From: Lysobacter sp. K5869
Lineage (GTDB): Bacteria > Pseudomonadota > Gammaproteobacteria > Xanthomonadales > Xanthomonadaceae
Assembly (NCBI RefSeq): GCF_018847975.1
Contig: NZ_CP072597.1
Location: forward strand, 2,829,001 to 2,893,000
Length of the DNA stretch: 64,000 nt
Reading direction: 5' to 3'
The translations under genes were made by a program, and so were the position numbers. The notes beneath the pieces are model-generated. The model saw nothing but the letters and a program-made list of their open reading frames with translations. It was not told where the DNA came from and made no database searches. Numbering within the stretch: the first letter of the stretch is position 1; each line of letters opens with the position of its first letter. Below are positions 35,508-45,324 of this stretch, one piece after another.

Positions 35508-36692
35508 ATGCGCACGCCCGGCCCACCGCTCGACGCCCACGACAACTTGCTGGGTTGGCATCTGGCCTCGCTGCTGTACCTGAGTTTCGTGTTCATCCCG
35601 GTGTTCAACTTCCCGGCGCCGTGGTGGATCCTGGCCATGGCGGTGGCTTCGGTGCTGGTGTTCCTGCCGCTGTACTGGGCGTTCTATCGCGGCGGCGCGA
35701 CCTTGCGGCTGTGGCTGGTGCTGGCGGTGGCGGGGCTGGGCTTCGTCACCGTGCCGTTCGGGATCGGCGGCGGCACCTATCTGATTTTCTCCGCCGGCAT
35801 GATCGCCAGCTTCCTGCCGCTGTGGCGCGGGCTGAGCCTGACCGTGGCGCTGTTCGCGCTGTTCGCGGCCGAATCCATCGCCACCTTGCCGGCGCAGGGC
35901 GCGCCGGTGTTCAGCGTGCTGATCCAGTCGCTGGTCGGCGCGATCGTGTTCACCGGCGTGCTCGCCGCGCGCTCGCGCGAGCGCCGCAACGCCGAGCTGC
36001 GTTTGACCCAGGAAGAAGTGCGGCGCTTGGCCAGCCTGGCCGAGCGCGAGCGCATCGGCCGCGACCTGCACGATTTGCTCGGCCACACCTTGTCGGTGGT
36101 GGTGCTCAAGTCGCAACTGGCGGCGCGTTTGATCGAACACGACAAGTGCGCGGCGCAAGACCAGATCAGCGAAGTCGAGCGGGTCGCGCGCGAAGCGCTG
36201 ACCCAGGTGCGCGAAGCCGTCGCCGGCATCCGCGCCAACGGCTTGCAGGCCGAACTGGCGGCGGCGCGGCTGGCGCTGCTCGGCGGCGAGATCAGCCTCG
36301 ACCACCGGCTCGACCCGGTGGACCTGCCGATGGCGGTGGAAACCGCGCTGGCGCTGGCGCTGCGCGAATCGGTCACCAACGTGCTGCGGCATGCGCGCGC
36401 GCGCCGGGTCGAGGTGGAGCTGACCCAGGACGCGCGCGGCAGCATCGCCCTGCGCATCGTCGACGACGGCCGCGGCGGCGTGTCCGCCGAGGGCCACGGC
36501 CTGACCGGCATGCGCGAACGCCTGCGCTCGGTCGGCGGCGTGCTGGAAATCGAAAGTCCTCCCGGCGCGGGCACGCGCTTGAGCCTGCTGGTGTCGCGCG
36601 AGGCGCTCAGCGCCGCGCGCCGCCTGCCGGCTTCCGCCGCTCCGACCGGGTCCGTGCGCCAGCCGGCGCTGCTCGAACGAGGTACCGCATGA
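35508..36692 (+). CDS. DesK-like sensor histidine kinase
   Basis: 394 aa. Five or so transmembrane helices at residues ~18-155 (e.g. WWILAMAVASVLVFLPLYW, LWLVLAVAGLGFVTVPFGI) form a membrane sensor of the DesK type. The HisKA_3 motif ERIGRDLHDLLGHTLSVV gives H188. HATPase_c motifs are ALRESVTNVLRHA, RIVDDGRGG and GLTGMRERL. In Bacillus, DesK senses membrane thickness and fluidity; here the stimulus is inferred only. The stop overlaps the ATG of its response regulator (36689-36692). The ATG at 35508 is preferred; the frame extends upstream to 35346 without conserved sequence. Confidence 0.94.
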   Translation: MRTPGPPLDAHDNLLGWHLASLLYLSFVFIPVFNFPAPWWILAMAVASVLVFLPLYWAFYRGGATLRLWLVLAVAGLGFVTVPFGIGGGTYLIFSAGMIASFLPLWRGLSLTVALFALFAAESIATLPAQGAPVFSVLIQSLVGAIVFTGVLAARSRERRNAELRLTQEEVRRLASLAERERIGRDLHDLLGHTLSVVVLKSQLAARLIEHDKCAAQDQISEVERVAREALTQVREAVAGIRANGLQAELAAARLALLGGEISLDHRLDPVDLPMAVETALALALRESVTNVLRHARARRVEVELTQDARGSIALRIVDDGRGGVSAEGHGLTGMRERLRSVGGVLEIESPPGAGTRLSLLVSREALSAARRLPASAAPTGSVRQPALLERGTA

Positions 36693-37291
36693 TCCGTTTG
36701 CTGCTTGCCGAAGACCAAGCCTTGGTGCGCGGCGCCCTGGCCGCGTTGTTGAACCTGGAACCCGACATCGAGGTGGTCGCCGAAGCCGGCGACGGCGCCC
36801 AAGCCTGGGAGGCGGTCAAGCGGGTGCAACCGGACGTGGTGGTCACCGACATCGAGATGCCGGGCATGACCGGCATCGATCTGGCGATGCGGGTGCGCGA
36901 TTCGGGCATGCCGACGCGGGTGGTGATCGTCACCACCTTCGGCCGCGCCGGCTACCTGCGCCGGGCGATGGACGCCGGCGTGCGCGGCTACCTGCTCAAG
37001 GACGCGCCGGCCGGGCAGTTGGCCGAAGCGCTGCGGCAGGTGCACCGCGGCGGCCGCGCCATCGACCCGCAGCTGGCGGTGGCGGCGTGGAGCGACGAGG
37101 ACCCGTTGACCGAGCGCGAGCGGCAGGTGCTGCGGCTGGCCGGCGAGGGGCTGTCGACCGCGGAGATCGGCGAGCGGCTGCACCTGAGCCAAGGCACGGT
37201 GCGCAACTATTTGTCCGAAGCGATCGGCAAGCTCGACAGCAGCAACCGGATCGAGGCGTACCGCCGGGCCCGCCAGAACGGCTGGCTGTAA
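36689..37291 (+). CDS. DesR-like NarL-family response regulator
   Basis: 200 aa. The receiver domain has acidic pocket AEDQ and phospho-acceptor D54 (VVVTDIEMPG). LKDAPAGQLAEALRQVHRGG links to a LuxR-type helix-turn-helix (LTERERQVLRLAGEGLSTAE, LSQGTVRNYLSEAIGKL). SQGTVRNYLSEAI is the DesR-type recognition helix. It overlaps the kinase gene by four bases (ATGA), a typical desKR arrangement. It may control membrane lipid genes, but no target is in the window. Confidence 0.95.
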   Translation: MIRLLLAEDQALVRGALAALLNLEPDIEVVAEAGDGAQAWEAVKRVQPDVVVTDIEMPGMTGIDLAMRVRDSGMPTRVVIVTTFGRAGYLRRAMDAGVRGYLLKDAPAGQLAEALRQVHRGGRAIDPQLAVAAWSDEDPLTERERQVLRLAGEGLSTAEIGERLHLSQGTVRNYLSEAIGKLDSSNRIEAYRRARQNGWL

Positions 37292-37790
37292 GTTCCCAGC
37301 GAATACGGCCGAAGCCCCTGTAGGAGCGGCGCAAGCCGCGACCGCGGGGTATCCGTTCGCGGCGAAAGCTCCGGTGCGAGCGGCGCAGCCGGCCTGGGCC
37401 TTCGCGCAATCGATTGAGAGTCAACGGCTCTACCGAAGACCGGGCGAACGGAACGCGAGCGAGGGTTCTCGCCCGGTTGGAGCGCTTCGGCGCTGACAGG
37501 GCCGCGTCGCGGCTTGCGCCGCTCCTACAGTCGGGAGTGCGGGGTTCGCGGCTGGGGGAGGCGCCAACGCGGCGTTTTCGGGGTTGGCGGGTCGCGGCTT
37601 ACGCCGCTCCTACAGGGGGCTGGAGACCGAGCCCCGGCCGGGCTGAACTGCGGTTTTGGCGCTCGCGGGCCAGACCCGGGATAATGGCCCGTTCTCCTCC
37701 TCGATCCGATCCGGCCGCTGGGCCGGGATGGCGGCCGGTTGGCCGAGCTTCGGACGGGGCGGCGCTTCGCGCTCACACCTCCGGTTTCCT
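37292..37790. other. intergenic region before queA
   Basis: 499 bp with three REP-like units (37319-37614) and no gene. A GATAAT box (37680-37685) about 105 bp before the queA start could be its -10, without a good -35. Confidence 0.5.
37319..37614. repeat. three REP-like units
   Basis: Copies at 37319-37347 (+), 37505-37529 (-) and 37590-37614 (-) of the TGTAGGAGCGGCG unit. The last two are in direct orientation, unlike the alternating clusters elsewhere. Confidence 0.88.
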
Positions 37791-38831
37791 TTGAAAAAAT
37801 CCGACTTCCATTACGACCTCCCGCCCGAGCTGATCGCCCAGGCGCCGCTGGCCGAACGTTCGGCCAGCCGGCTGTTGTTGGTGCCGCCGGCGCCGGCCGC
37901 GCTCGAGGACCGCACCTTCCGCGATCTGCCGCAGTTGCTGCAGCCGGGCGATTTGTTGGTGTTCAACGACACCCGGGTGATCCCGGCGCGGCTGTTCGGC
38001 AACAAGAGCACCGGCGGGCGGGTCGAGATCCTGATCGAGCGCCTGCTCGGTTCCAACGAAGCGCGCGCGCAGCTCGGCGTGAGCAAGTCGCCGAAGGAGG
38101 GCGCGCGCATCGCCCTGGACGCCGGCGGCGAGGCCGAGGTGCTCGGCCGCGACGGCGAGTTCTACCGCCTGCGCTTCCACGTGCCCGAATCGCTGGAGCA
38201 GTGGCTGCTGCACGCCGGCCGCCTGCCGCTGCCGCCGTACATCCAGCGCGAGCCGGGCCAGGACGATGCCGAGCGCTACCAGACCGTGTTCGCGCGCGAA
38301 GTCGGCGCGGTGGCCGCGCCGACCGCCGGCCTGCATTTCGACGAGACCTTGCTGCAAGCGCTGCGCGAGCGCGGCGTGCAGTTCGGCCAGGTGACCCTGC
38401 ACGTCGGCGCCGGCACCTTCCAGCCGGTGCGCGCGGACGACTTGTCCCAGCACGTGATGCACAGCGAATGGCTCAACGTCGGCGCCGGGCTGGTCGAGCA
38501 GATCCGCCGCACCCGCGCCGCCGGCGGCCGTGTGGTCGCGGTCGGCACGACCGTGGTGCGCGCGCTGGAAAGCGCGACCCATCAGGGCGGCGGCGAATTG
38601 CAGCCGTTCGCCGGCGAGACCCGCTTGTTCATCCTGCCGGGCTACCGCATCCGCTCGGTCGATGCGATGGTCACCAACTTCCATCTGCCGGAAAGCACCT
38701 TGCTGATGATGGTGTCGGCCTTCGCCGGCAAGGGCCGGGTGTTCGAGGCCTATGCGCATGCGATCGCGCAGCGGTATCGGTTCTTTTCGTACGGCGATGC
38801 GATGTTGTTGTCGCCGAGCGACGCCGAGTAG
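37791..38831 (+). CDS. queA: S-adenosylmethionine:tRNA ribosyltransferase-isomerase QueA
   Basis: 346 aa enzyme that adds the ribosyl part of SAM to preQ1-tRNA in queuosine synthesis. It begins KKSDFHYDLPPELIAQAPL as in the family. GDLLVFNDTRVIPARLFG and APTAGLHFDETLL are diagnostic, and TNFHLPESTLLMMVSAFAG is near the end. The family start corresponds to a TTG codon (37791); upstream in-frame ATGs (e.g. 37728) would add ~21 non-conserved residues. tgt follows 235 bp downstream, with yajC-secD-secF beyond: the standard queA-tgt-yajC-secDF order. Confidence 0.96.
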   Translation: MKKSDFHYDLPPELIAQAPLAERSASRLLLVPPAPAALEDRTFRDLPQLLQPGDLLVFNDTRVIPARLFGNKSTGGRVEILIERLLGSNEARAQLGVSKSPKEGARIALDAGGEAEVLGRDGEFYRLRFHVPESLEQWLLHAGRLPLPPYIQREPGQDDAERYQTVFAREVGAVAAPTAGLHFDETLLQALRERGVQFGQVTLHVGAGTFQPVRADDLSQHVMHSEWLNVGAGLVEQIRRTRAAGGRVVAVGTTVVRALESATHQGGGELQPFAGETRLFILPGYRIRSVDAMVTNFHLPESTLLMMVSAFAGKGRVFEAYAHAIAQRYRFFSYGDAMLLSPSDAE

Positions 38832-38864
38832 CGCCGCGGCATCCCGAAACCGAGAACCCTCAAG

Positions 38865-40173
<1,309 letters not shown>

Positions 40174-40404
40174 TACGCCGTTCGCCCGCGCGGCGGGCGG
40201 ACGCCCTGTCCGCCTCTCCCGGCCGCGGGAGAGGGCGGGGCGAAGGCCGTCGCCGCCACCGCCCGCCGCCCCCGGTCCAAGGGGGAGCGGGCGAGACCGG
40301 CCCCGGCCCGCCCGCGAAAACGTGCGCCCCGGCTCAGATCCGGCCTGGAATCCATCGATTCCGGGCCCCGATCCGGGCCGGCCGTAGCCCCGGCCCGGCC
40401 GTGG

Positions 40405-40410
40405 CATAAT
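40405..40410 (+). promoter_or_regulatory. possible -10 box for yajC
   Basis: TGGCATAAT reads as an extended -10 (CATAAT, 40405-40410) 31 bp before the yajC ATG. No matching -35 is seen, so support is weak. Confidence 0.35.
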
Positions 40411-40441
40411 CCCCGGCTATTTTTAGTTCCAGGACTTCCAG

Positions 40442-40780
40442 ATGAACCTGATCGACCTCCTGATCGCTCCCGCCTATGCCCAGGGCGCGGCTCCGCAAAG
40501 CGGCGGCGGCCTGACCACGCTGGTCCTGCCGCTGATCCTGATCGCGGTGATGTACTTCCTGATCTTCCGCCCGCAGATGAAGCGCGCCAAGGAACACCGC
40601 GGCATGCTGGAAAAGCTGTCCAAGGGCGACGAAGTGCTGACCAACGGCGGCATCGCCGGCACCGTCACCAACATCGGCGAGAACTTCATCACCGTCGAAA
40701 TCGCGCCGAACGTGAGCGTCCGCATCCAGCGCGGCGCCATTTCCAACGTGCTGCCCAAGGGCACCTTGAAGTCGGCCTGA
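40442..40780 (+). CDS. yajC: preprotein translocase accessory subunit YajC
   Basis: 112 aa. One transmembrane helix (GLTTLVLPLILIAVMYFLIF, ~22-41) is followed by the cytosolic motif RPQMKRAKEHRGMLEKLSKG. GDEVLTNGGIAGTVTNIGEN is diagnostic of the family. YajC associates with SecD and SecF, whose genes follow at 40839 and 42714 in the same direction. The gene starts MNLIDLLIAPAYAQ, typical of gammaproteobacterial YajC. Confidence 0.97.
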   Translation: MNLIDLLIAPAYAQGAAPQSGGGLTTLVLPLILIAVMYFLIFRPQMKRAKEHRGMLEKLSKGDEVLTNGGIAGTVTNIGENFITVEIAPNVSVRIQRGAISNVLPKGTLKSA

Positions 40781-40838
40781 GCCGACGCCACGCCACTTTG
40801 AGAAGCGGCGGCCGGGGAGGCCGCCGTAGGGGTTATCG

Positions 40839-42698
40839 ATGCTGACCTTCGCGCGCTGGAAATACTTCGCCATTGTGGCGGTCCTGATCCTCAGCGTGAT
40901 TTACGCGCTGCCCAACGCCTATCCGCAGGATCCTTCGGTCCAGGTGTCCGCCGCCAAGGCCGGCACCACCGCCATCGACGCGCCGCTGGCCAAGCGGATC
41001 GAGGGCATCCTGGCCGAGGCCAAGATTCCGTCCAAGTCGATCAAGGTCGAAGAGCAGGGCAACTTGCTGGTGCGCCTGGCCGACACCGAACAACAGACCC
41101 GCGCCGCCGACTTGCTGCGCCCGCGCCTGGGCAGCGACTACGTGGTCGCGCTGAGCCTGGCCCCGACCGCGCCGAAGTGGCTGGAATCGCTGGCCGCCAA
41201 GCCGATGCCGCGCGGCCTGGACTTGCAGGGCGGCGTCCACTTCGTCATGCAGGTCGACCAGAACGCCGCGCTCGACAAGCGCCTGGACGCCTACGTCGAA
41301 GACATCCGCTCGACCCTGCGCGACGCCGGCGTGCCCTACACCTCGGTGGTGCGCCGCGGCAACGAAGCCCTGGTCGCCACGCTCGGCGTCAACGCCGACA
41401 AGGCCAAGGCCCAGCAGCGCCTGCGCGCCTCGTTCCCGAACCTGGGCCTGAGCCTCGACGGCCAGACCGTGACCCTGGACGTGCCGCAGTCCGAGCTCAA
41501 CCGCATCTCGCTGGAAGCCATCGAGCAGAACCTCAACACCCTGCGCAACCGCATCAACGCCTTCGGCGTGGCCGAGCCGGTGATCCAGCGCCAGGGCACC
41601 GACCGCATCGTGATCCAGCTGCCGGGCCTGCAGGACACCGCCGAGGCCAAGCGCCAGATCGGCGCGACCGCGACCCTGGAGTTCCGCGCCGTGGTCGGCG
41701 ACGAAGCCGCCGCCGCCGCCGCCGTGCGCGACCGCAGCGTGCCGCCGGACGCGCGCGTCTACTACACCGAGAACAAGGTCCCGCTGCTGCTGTCCAAGCG
41801 CCTGCTGGTGTCGGGCGATCAGCTGGTCAACGCCCAGCCGATGACCGATCCGCAGACTGGCCGCCAGGGCGTGTCGATCAACCTCAACAGCGTCGGCGGC
41901 CAGCGCATGCTCGACCACACGCTGGAGAACGTCGGCAAGCGCCTGGGCATCGTCTACGTCGAGCAGATCCCGACCACCTCCATCGTCGACGGCAAGGAAG
42001 TGCAGTCGATCCGCACCGACGAGCGCGTGATCAACTCCGCGACCATCCAGGGCGTGTTCGGCAAGAGCTTCCAGACCACCGGCCTGAGCGCGGAAGAGTC
42101 CAAGTCGCTGGCCAACCAGCTCAAGTCCGGCGCCCTGGCCGCGCCGATGGTGTTCGTCGAAGAACGCGTGGTCGGCCCGAGCCTGGGCGCGGAGAACGTC
42201 AAGCGCGGCACCACCGCGGTGCTGTACTCGTTCGTGTTCGCGCTGACCTTCTTCCTGATCTACTACCGCATGTTCGGCCTGATCACCTGTCTGGCGCTGC
42301 TGCTGAACCTGCTGATGGTGATCGCGCTGATGTCGCTGATGGGCGCCACGATGAGCTTGCCGGGCTTCGCCGGCCTGGCCTTGTCGGTGGGCATGTCGGT
42401 GGACGCCAACGTGCTGATCAACGAACGCATACGCGAGGAATTGCGCGCCGGGGTGCCGCCGCAGGCGGCGATCGCCACCGGCTACGACAAGGCCTCCGGC
42501 ACCATCTTCGACTCCAACATGACCGCGCTGCTCGCCGGCGTCGCGTTGTGGGCGTTCGGCACCGGCCCGCTGCAGGGCTTCGCGATGACCATGATCATCG
42601 GCATCCTGACCTCGGTGTTCACCGCGGTCACCGTGTCGCGCGGCATCGCCACCCTGCTGTACGGCGGCCGCCGCAAGCTCAAGTCCATCGCGATCTGA
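40839..42698 (+). CDS. secD: protein translocase subunit SecD
   Basis: 619 aa inner-membrane RND-type subunit that uses proton motive force to pull proteins out of the Sec channel. One N-terminal transmembrane helix (FAIVAVLILSVIYALPNAYP) precedes a large periplasmic P1 domain with GLDLQGGVHFVMQVD. C-terminal helices include SFVFALTFFLIYYRMFGLIT and LSVGMSVDANVLINERIREE (conserved Asp of motif D). It is 58 bp after yajC and 15 bp before secF. Length matches E. coli SecD (615 aa). Confidence 0.98.
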   Translation: MLTFARWKYFAIVAVLILSVIYALPNAYPQDPSVQVSAAKAGTTAIDAPLAKRIEGILAEAKIPSKSIKVEEQGNLLVRLADTEQQTRAADLLRPRLGSDYVVALSLAPTAPKWLESLAAKPMPRGLDLQGGVHFVMQVDQNAALDKRLDAYVEDIRSTLRDAGVPYTSVVRRGNEALVATLGVNADKAKAQQRLRASFPNLGLSLDGQTVTLDVPQSELNRISLEAIEQNLNTLRNRINAFGVAEPVIQRQGTDRIVIQLPGLQDTAEAKRQIGATATLEFRAVVGDEAAAAAAVRDRSVPPDARVYYTENKVPLLLSKRLLVSGDQLVNAQPMTDPQTGRQGVSINLNSVGGQRMLDHTLENVGKRLGIVYVEQIPTTSIVDGKEVQSIRTDERVINSATIQGVFGKSFQTTGLSAEESKSLANQLKSGALAAPMVFVEERVVGPSLGAENVKRGTTAVLYSFVFALTFFLIYYRMFGLITCLALLLNLLMVIALMSLMGATMSLPGFAGLALSVGMSVDANVLINERIREELRAGVPPQAAIATGYDKASGTIFDSNMTALLAGVALWAFGTGPLQGFAMTMIIGILTSVFTAVTVSRGIATLLYGGRRKLKSIAI

Positions 42699-42713
42699 CG
42701 GGAGAACCCAGAC

Positions 42714-43679
42714 ATGAAGATTTTCCCGCTGACCCTGCTGCCCAACGACGCCAACATCGACTTCATGCGCCTGCGATGGGTCTCCATCGCGGTCGCCGCC
42801 ATCATCATGTTCGTGGCGATCGGCGCAATGGGCACCCGCGGCTTCAACTACGCCCTGGACTTCACCGGCGGCAACCTGATCGAAGCGCACCTGGACAAGC
42901 CGATGCCGCTGGACACGGTGCGCGAGAAGCTCGCCGCCGACGGCTACGACAGCGCCCAGGTGCAGACCTACGGTTCGGGCAACCAGTTGCTGATCCGCCT
43001 GCAGCCGCGCGAGGGCGAGAGCGGCGACGTCGCCACCAAGCACGCCGCCGACGCGGTGAGCAAGGCGGTGACCGACGCCGGCAACAAGGCCCAGATCGTG
43101 CGCAACGAGTTCGTCGGCCCGCAGGTCGGCAAGGAGCTCGCGCTCAAGGGCCTGTACGCGCTGCTGTTCGTGGTGGTGGGCTTCCTGATCTACATCGCCT
43201 TCCGCTTCGAATGGAAGTTCGCGGTGGCGGCGATCATCACCACCTTGCACGACGTGGTCGTGGTCGCCGGCTGGTTCGCCATCACCGGCCACGAGTTCGA
43301 CCTGACCGTGCTGGCCGGCATCCTGTCGGTGATGGGCTACTCGATCAACGACACCATCGTGGTGTTCGACCGCGTCCGCGAGAACTTCCGCTCGATGCGC
43401 GCCGACCCCGAGGCGGTGCTGAACAAGTCGATCAACCAGACCCTGTCGCGTACCGTCATCACCTCGTTCGTGGCCTTCCTGACCGTGGTGGCGCTGTACA
43501 TCTACGGCGGCGGTTCGCTGCGCGGCATGGCCGAATCGCAGATGCTCGGCATCATCATCGGTACCTTGTCCTCGATCTTCGTCGCCTGCCCGCTGCTGAC
43601 CCTGGGCCTGCTGAAGGTCACCAAGCAGGACCTGATGCCGAAGGCGAAGGACGAAGCGGCGCTGGCGCGTCGCCCGTAA
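42714..43679 (+). CDS. secF: protein translocase subunit SecF
   Basis: 321 aa partner of SecD. The first helix (WVSIAVAAIIMFVAIGAMG) is followed by GFNYALDFTGGNLIEAHLDK, the family signature. The C-terminal helices contain GILSVMGYSINDTIVVFDRVRE (conserved SINDTIVVFDR) and RTVITSFVAFLTVVALYIYG. It is 15 bp after secD. A good terminator at 43705 closes the yajC-secDF operon. Confidence 0.98.
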   Translation: MKIFPLTLLPNDANIDFMRLRWVSIAVAAIIMFVAIGAMGTRGFNYALDFTGGNLIEAHLDKPMPLDTVREKLAADGYDSAQVQTYGSGNQLLIRLQPREGESGDVATKHAADAVSKAVTDAGNKAQIVRNEFVGPQVGKELALKGLYALLFVVVGFLIYIAFRFEWKFAVAAIITTLHDVVVVAGWFAITGHEFDLTVLAGILSVMGYSINDTIVVFDRVRENFRSMRADPEAVLNKSINQTLSRTVITSFVAFLTVVALYIYGGGSLRGMAESQMLGIIIGTLSSIFVACPLLTLGLLKVTKQDLMPKAKDEAALARRP

Positions 43680-43704
43680 GTCCTCTTTGTTGCCGCACTC
43701 CGGG

Positions 43705-43732
43705 AAAGGCCGCGCATCCGCGCGGCCTTTTT
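43705..43732 (+). terminator. terminator of the yajC-secDF operon
   Basis: A 10-bp stem (AAAGGCCGCG with CGCGGCCTTT), a 6-nt loop and a T-run (TTTTT). It begins 26 bp past the secF stop. Confidence 0.92.
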
Positions 43733-43902
43733 CGTTTTCGTCCGCGCGCCGAATGCCGTCGGCGCGGCCGGGAGCGGCCGCCCGCGGCGCCATGCCGCGC
43801 CGCGCCGCCGCATTCGGCACAGTCAGGCTCGCACTGCCGATTGACCCCGCCGCCGCCACGCGAAAGACTTCGTGGGTCGCGACCACACGAAGGATCATCG
43901 GT

Positions 43903-44343
43903 ATGCGCTCGAACACCCAAGCCGCGCTGTGGCTCGCGCTGGTGCTGTCCGTCGGCGTCGGCGCCGCGTTCGCGCAGACGCGCGACGAGGCGTTCCTCAA
44001 GCGCGACATCGCCTATTTCCAGGAGCGCTCGGCGGTCAGCGTGCATGCGCGCCTGCTCGGCGCCGAGCCCCTCGGCGACCACGGCGCCGGCGAAGGCCTG
44101 GGGGGCTATCCGCTGTTCCGGGTCCGCGCCCGCGCGCTGGAAACCTTCAAGGGCGCGCCGCTGGGCGAGTTCGCGTTCGATGTCGCGCTGGAATCCCCGG
44201 GCCGCCCGCCCGAGGGCGGCGACTACATCCTCAACCTGAGCCGCACGCCCGAAGGCCGGCTGTATCCGACCGACGAGAGCGTCGGCTGGATCCGCGCCAC
44301 GCCCGGCTTGCTCGCCCACGCCCGCCGCCTCCCGCGCCGCTGA
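43903..44343 (+). CDS. small secreted protein of unknown function
   Basis: 146 aa with a signal peptide (MRSNTQAALWLALVLSVGVG, cleavage near AFAQ). The mature part has LLGAEPLGDHGAGEGLGGYP and a beta-rich stretch (FRVRARALETFKGAPLGEFA). ETFKGAPLG resembles segments of small secreted proteins that bind or report on metals, but no family can be named. It is followed after ~20 bp by the methyltransferase gene on the same strand. Confidence 0.72.
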   Translation: MRSNTQAALWLALVLSVGVGAAFAQTRDEAFLKRDIAYFQERSAVSVHARLLGAEPLGDHGAGEGLGGYPLFRVRARALETFKGAPLGEFAFDVALESPGRPPEGGDYILNLSRTPEGRLYPTDESVGWIRATPGLLAHARRLPRR

Positions 44344-44364
44344 GCGCCGACCCAGGAGATCGCC

Positions 44365-45240
44365 TTGAACGTTCCCGCTCCCGCCGCGCCGCCCAACGCC
44401 GAACAGATCGACTACTGGAACGGCCCGGTCGGCCAGCGCTGGCTGACCTACAACGATTGGCTCGACGAACGCACCGCCGCCTACGGCCGCGCCGCGTTCG
44501 AGGCCGCCGCGCCGCAGCCCGGCGAGGCGGTGCTCGACATCGGCTGCGGCGCCGGCGCGACCTCGTTCGAACTCGCTCGCGCGGTCGGCGCGAGCGGCGC
44601 GGTGACCGGCGTGGACATCTCCGCGCCGCTGCTCGGTCGCGCGCGCGAACGCGCCGCCGCGCAAGGGCTGGCGGTGGAGTTCCGCGAAGCCGACGCCAGC
44701 CGGCCGGGCTTCGCGCCGCAGAGTTTCGACTTGCTGTTCTCGCGCTTCGGCGTGATGTTCTTCGACGATCCGACCGCCGCCTTCGCCGAACTGCGCAAGA
44801 CGCTGAAGCCCGGCGGCCGTCTCGCCTTCGCCTGCTGGCAGGGGCCCGAGCTCAACGATTGGTACGAACGGCCGCTGGCCGCGATCGCGCACATCCTCGA
44901 ACGCACGCCGGTGGATACGCGCCAGCCCGGGCCGTTCGCGTTCAGCGATCCCGACCACATCCGCGAAGTGCTGACCGACGCCGGTTTCGCCGGCGTCGAA
45001 CTCAAGCCGTTCGCCACGCCGTTCTACCTCGGCCGCGGCGCCACCCGCGAGGCGATGGCCGACGACGCGATGGAGCAAGTGTTCCGGGTCGGGCCGATCG
45101 CGCGCTTGCTGGAACCGCAGAGCGAGGAGATCAATGCGCGGGCGCGCGCGGCGATCCGCGCATCTTTGCTGGAACTGGCCGGCGATGACCGCCTCGAGGT
45201 CGGCGGTGCGGTGTGGGTGGTGACCGCGCGGGCGGGTTGA
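44365..45240 (+). CDS. class I SAM-dependent methyltransferase
   Basis: 291 aa. The Rossmann-fold motif I is VLDIGCGAGATSFELARAVG; motif II is VTGVDISAPLLGRAR; the post-motif is DLLFSRFGVMFFDDP. ELRKTLKPGGRLAFACWQGP is typical of UbiE/Methyltransf_11-type enzymes. It starts at TTG 44365 with a strong AGGAG site 7-8 nt before. The substrate is unknown. It is probably co-transcribed with the small secreted-protein gene 21 bp upstream. A GC hairpin follows. Confidence 0.9.
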   Translation: MNVPAPAAPPNAEQIDYWNGPVGQRWLTYNDWLDERTAAYGRAAFEAAAPQPGEAVLDIGCGAGATSFELARAVGASGAVTGVDISAPLLGRARERAAAQGLAVEFREADASRPGFAPQSFDLLFSRFGVMFFDDPTAAFAELRKTLKPGGRLAFACWQGPELNDWYERPLAAIAHILERTPVDTRQPGPFAFSDPDHIREVLTDAGFAGVELKPFATPFYLGRGATREAMADDAMEQVFRVGPIARLLEPQSEEINARARAAIRASLLELAGDDRLEVGGAVWVVTARAG

Positions 45241-45247
45241 GCGGGCA

Positions 45248-45273
45248 GGCCGCATCGCGATGGCGATGCGGCC
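45248..45273. terminator. hairpin between convergent genes
   Basis: A perfect 11-bp stem (GGCCGCATCGC with GCGATGCGGCC) and loop GATG lie 8 bp after the methyltransferase stop. It has no T-run, so termination strength is uncertain. Confidence 0.55.
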
Positions 45274-45324
45274 GCGTGCCGGGTGTTCGCGTCGGCTATC
45301 CGTGTCCGATGTTCGTGCCGGATT

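Noticed and set aside
37728..37790. Upstream ATG as the queA start
   Set aside because: It adds residues not found in the family; the TTG at 37791 matches the family N-terminus KKSDFHYDLP.
40833..44009. 1058-codon open frame on the minus strand opposite secD and secF
   Set aside because: It is antisense to two unmistakable genes; its translation is His/Gly/Arg/Asp-rich without any fold signature, as expected from GC-rich third-position bias.
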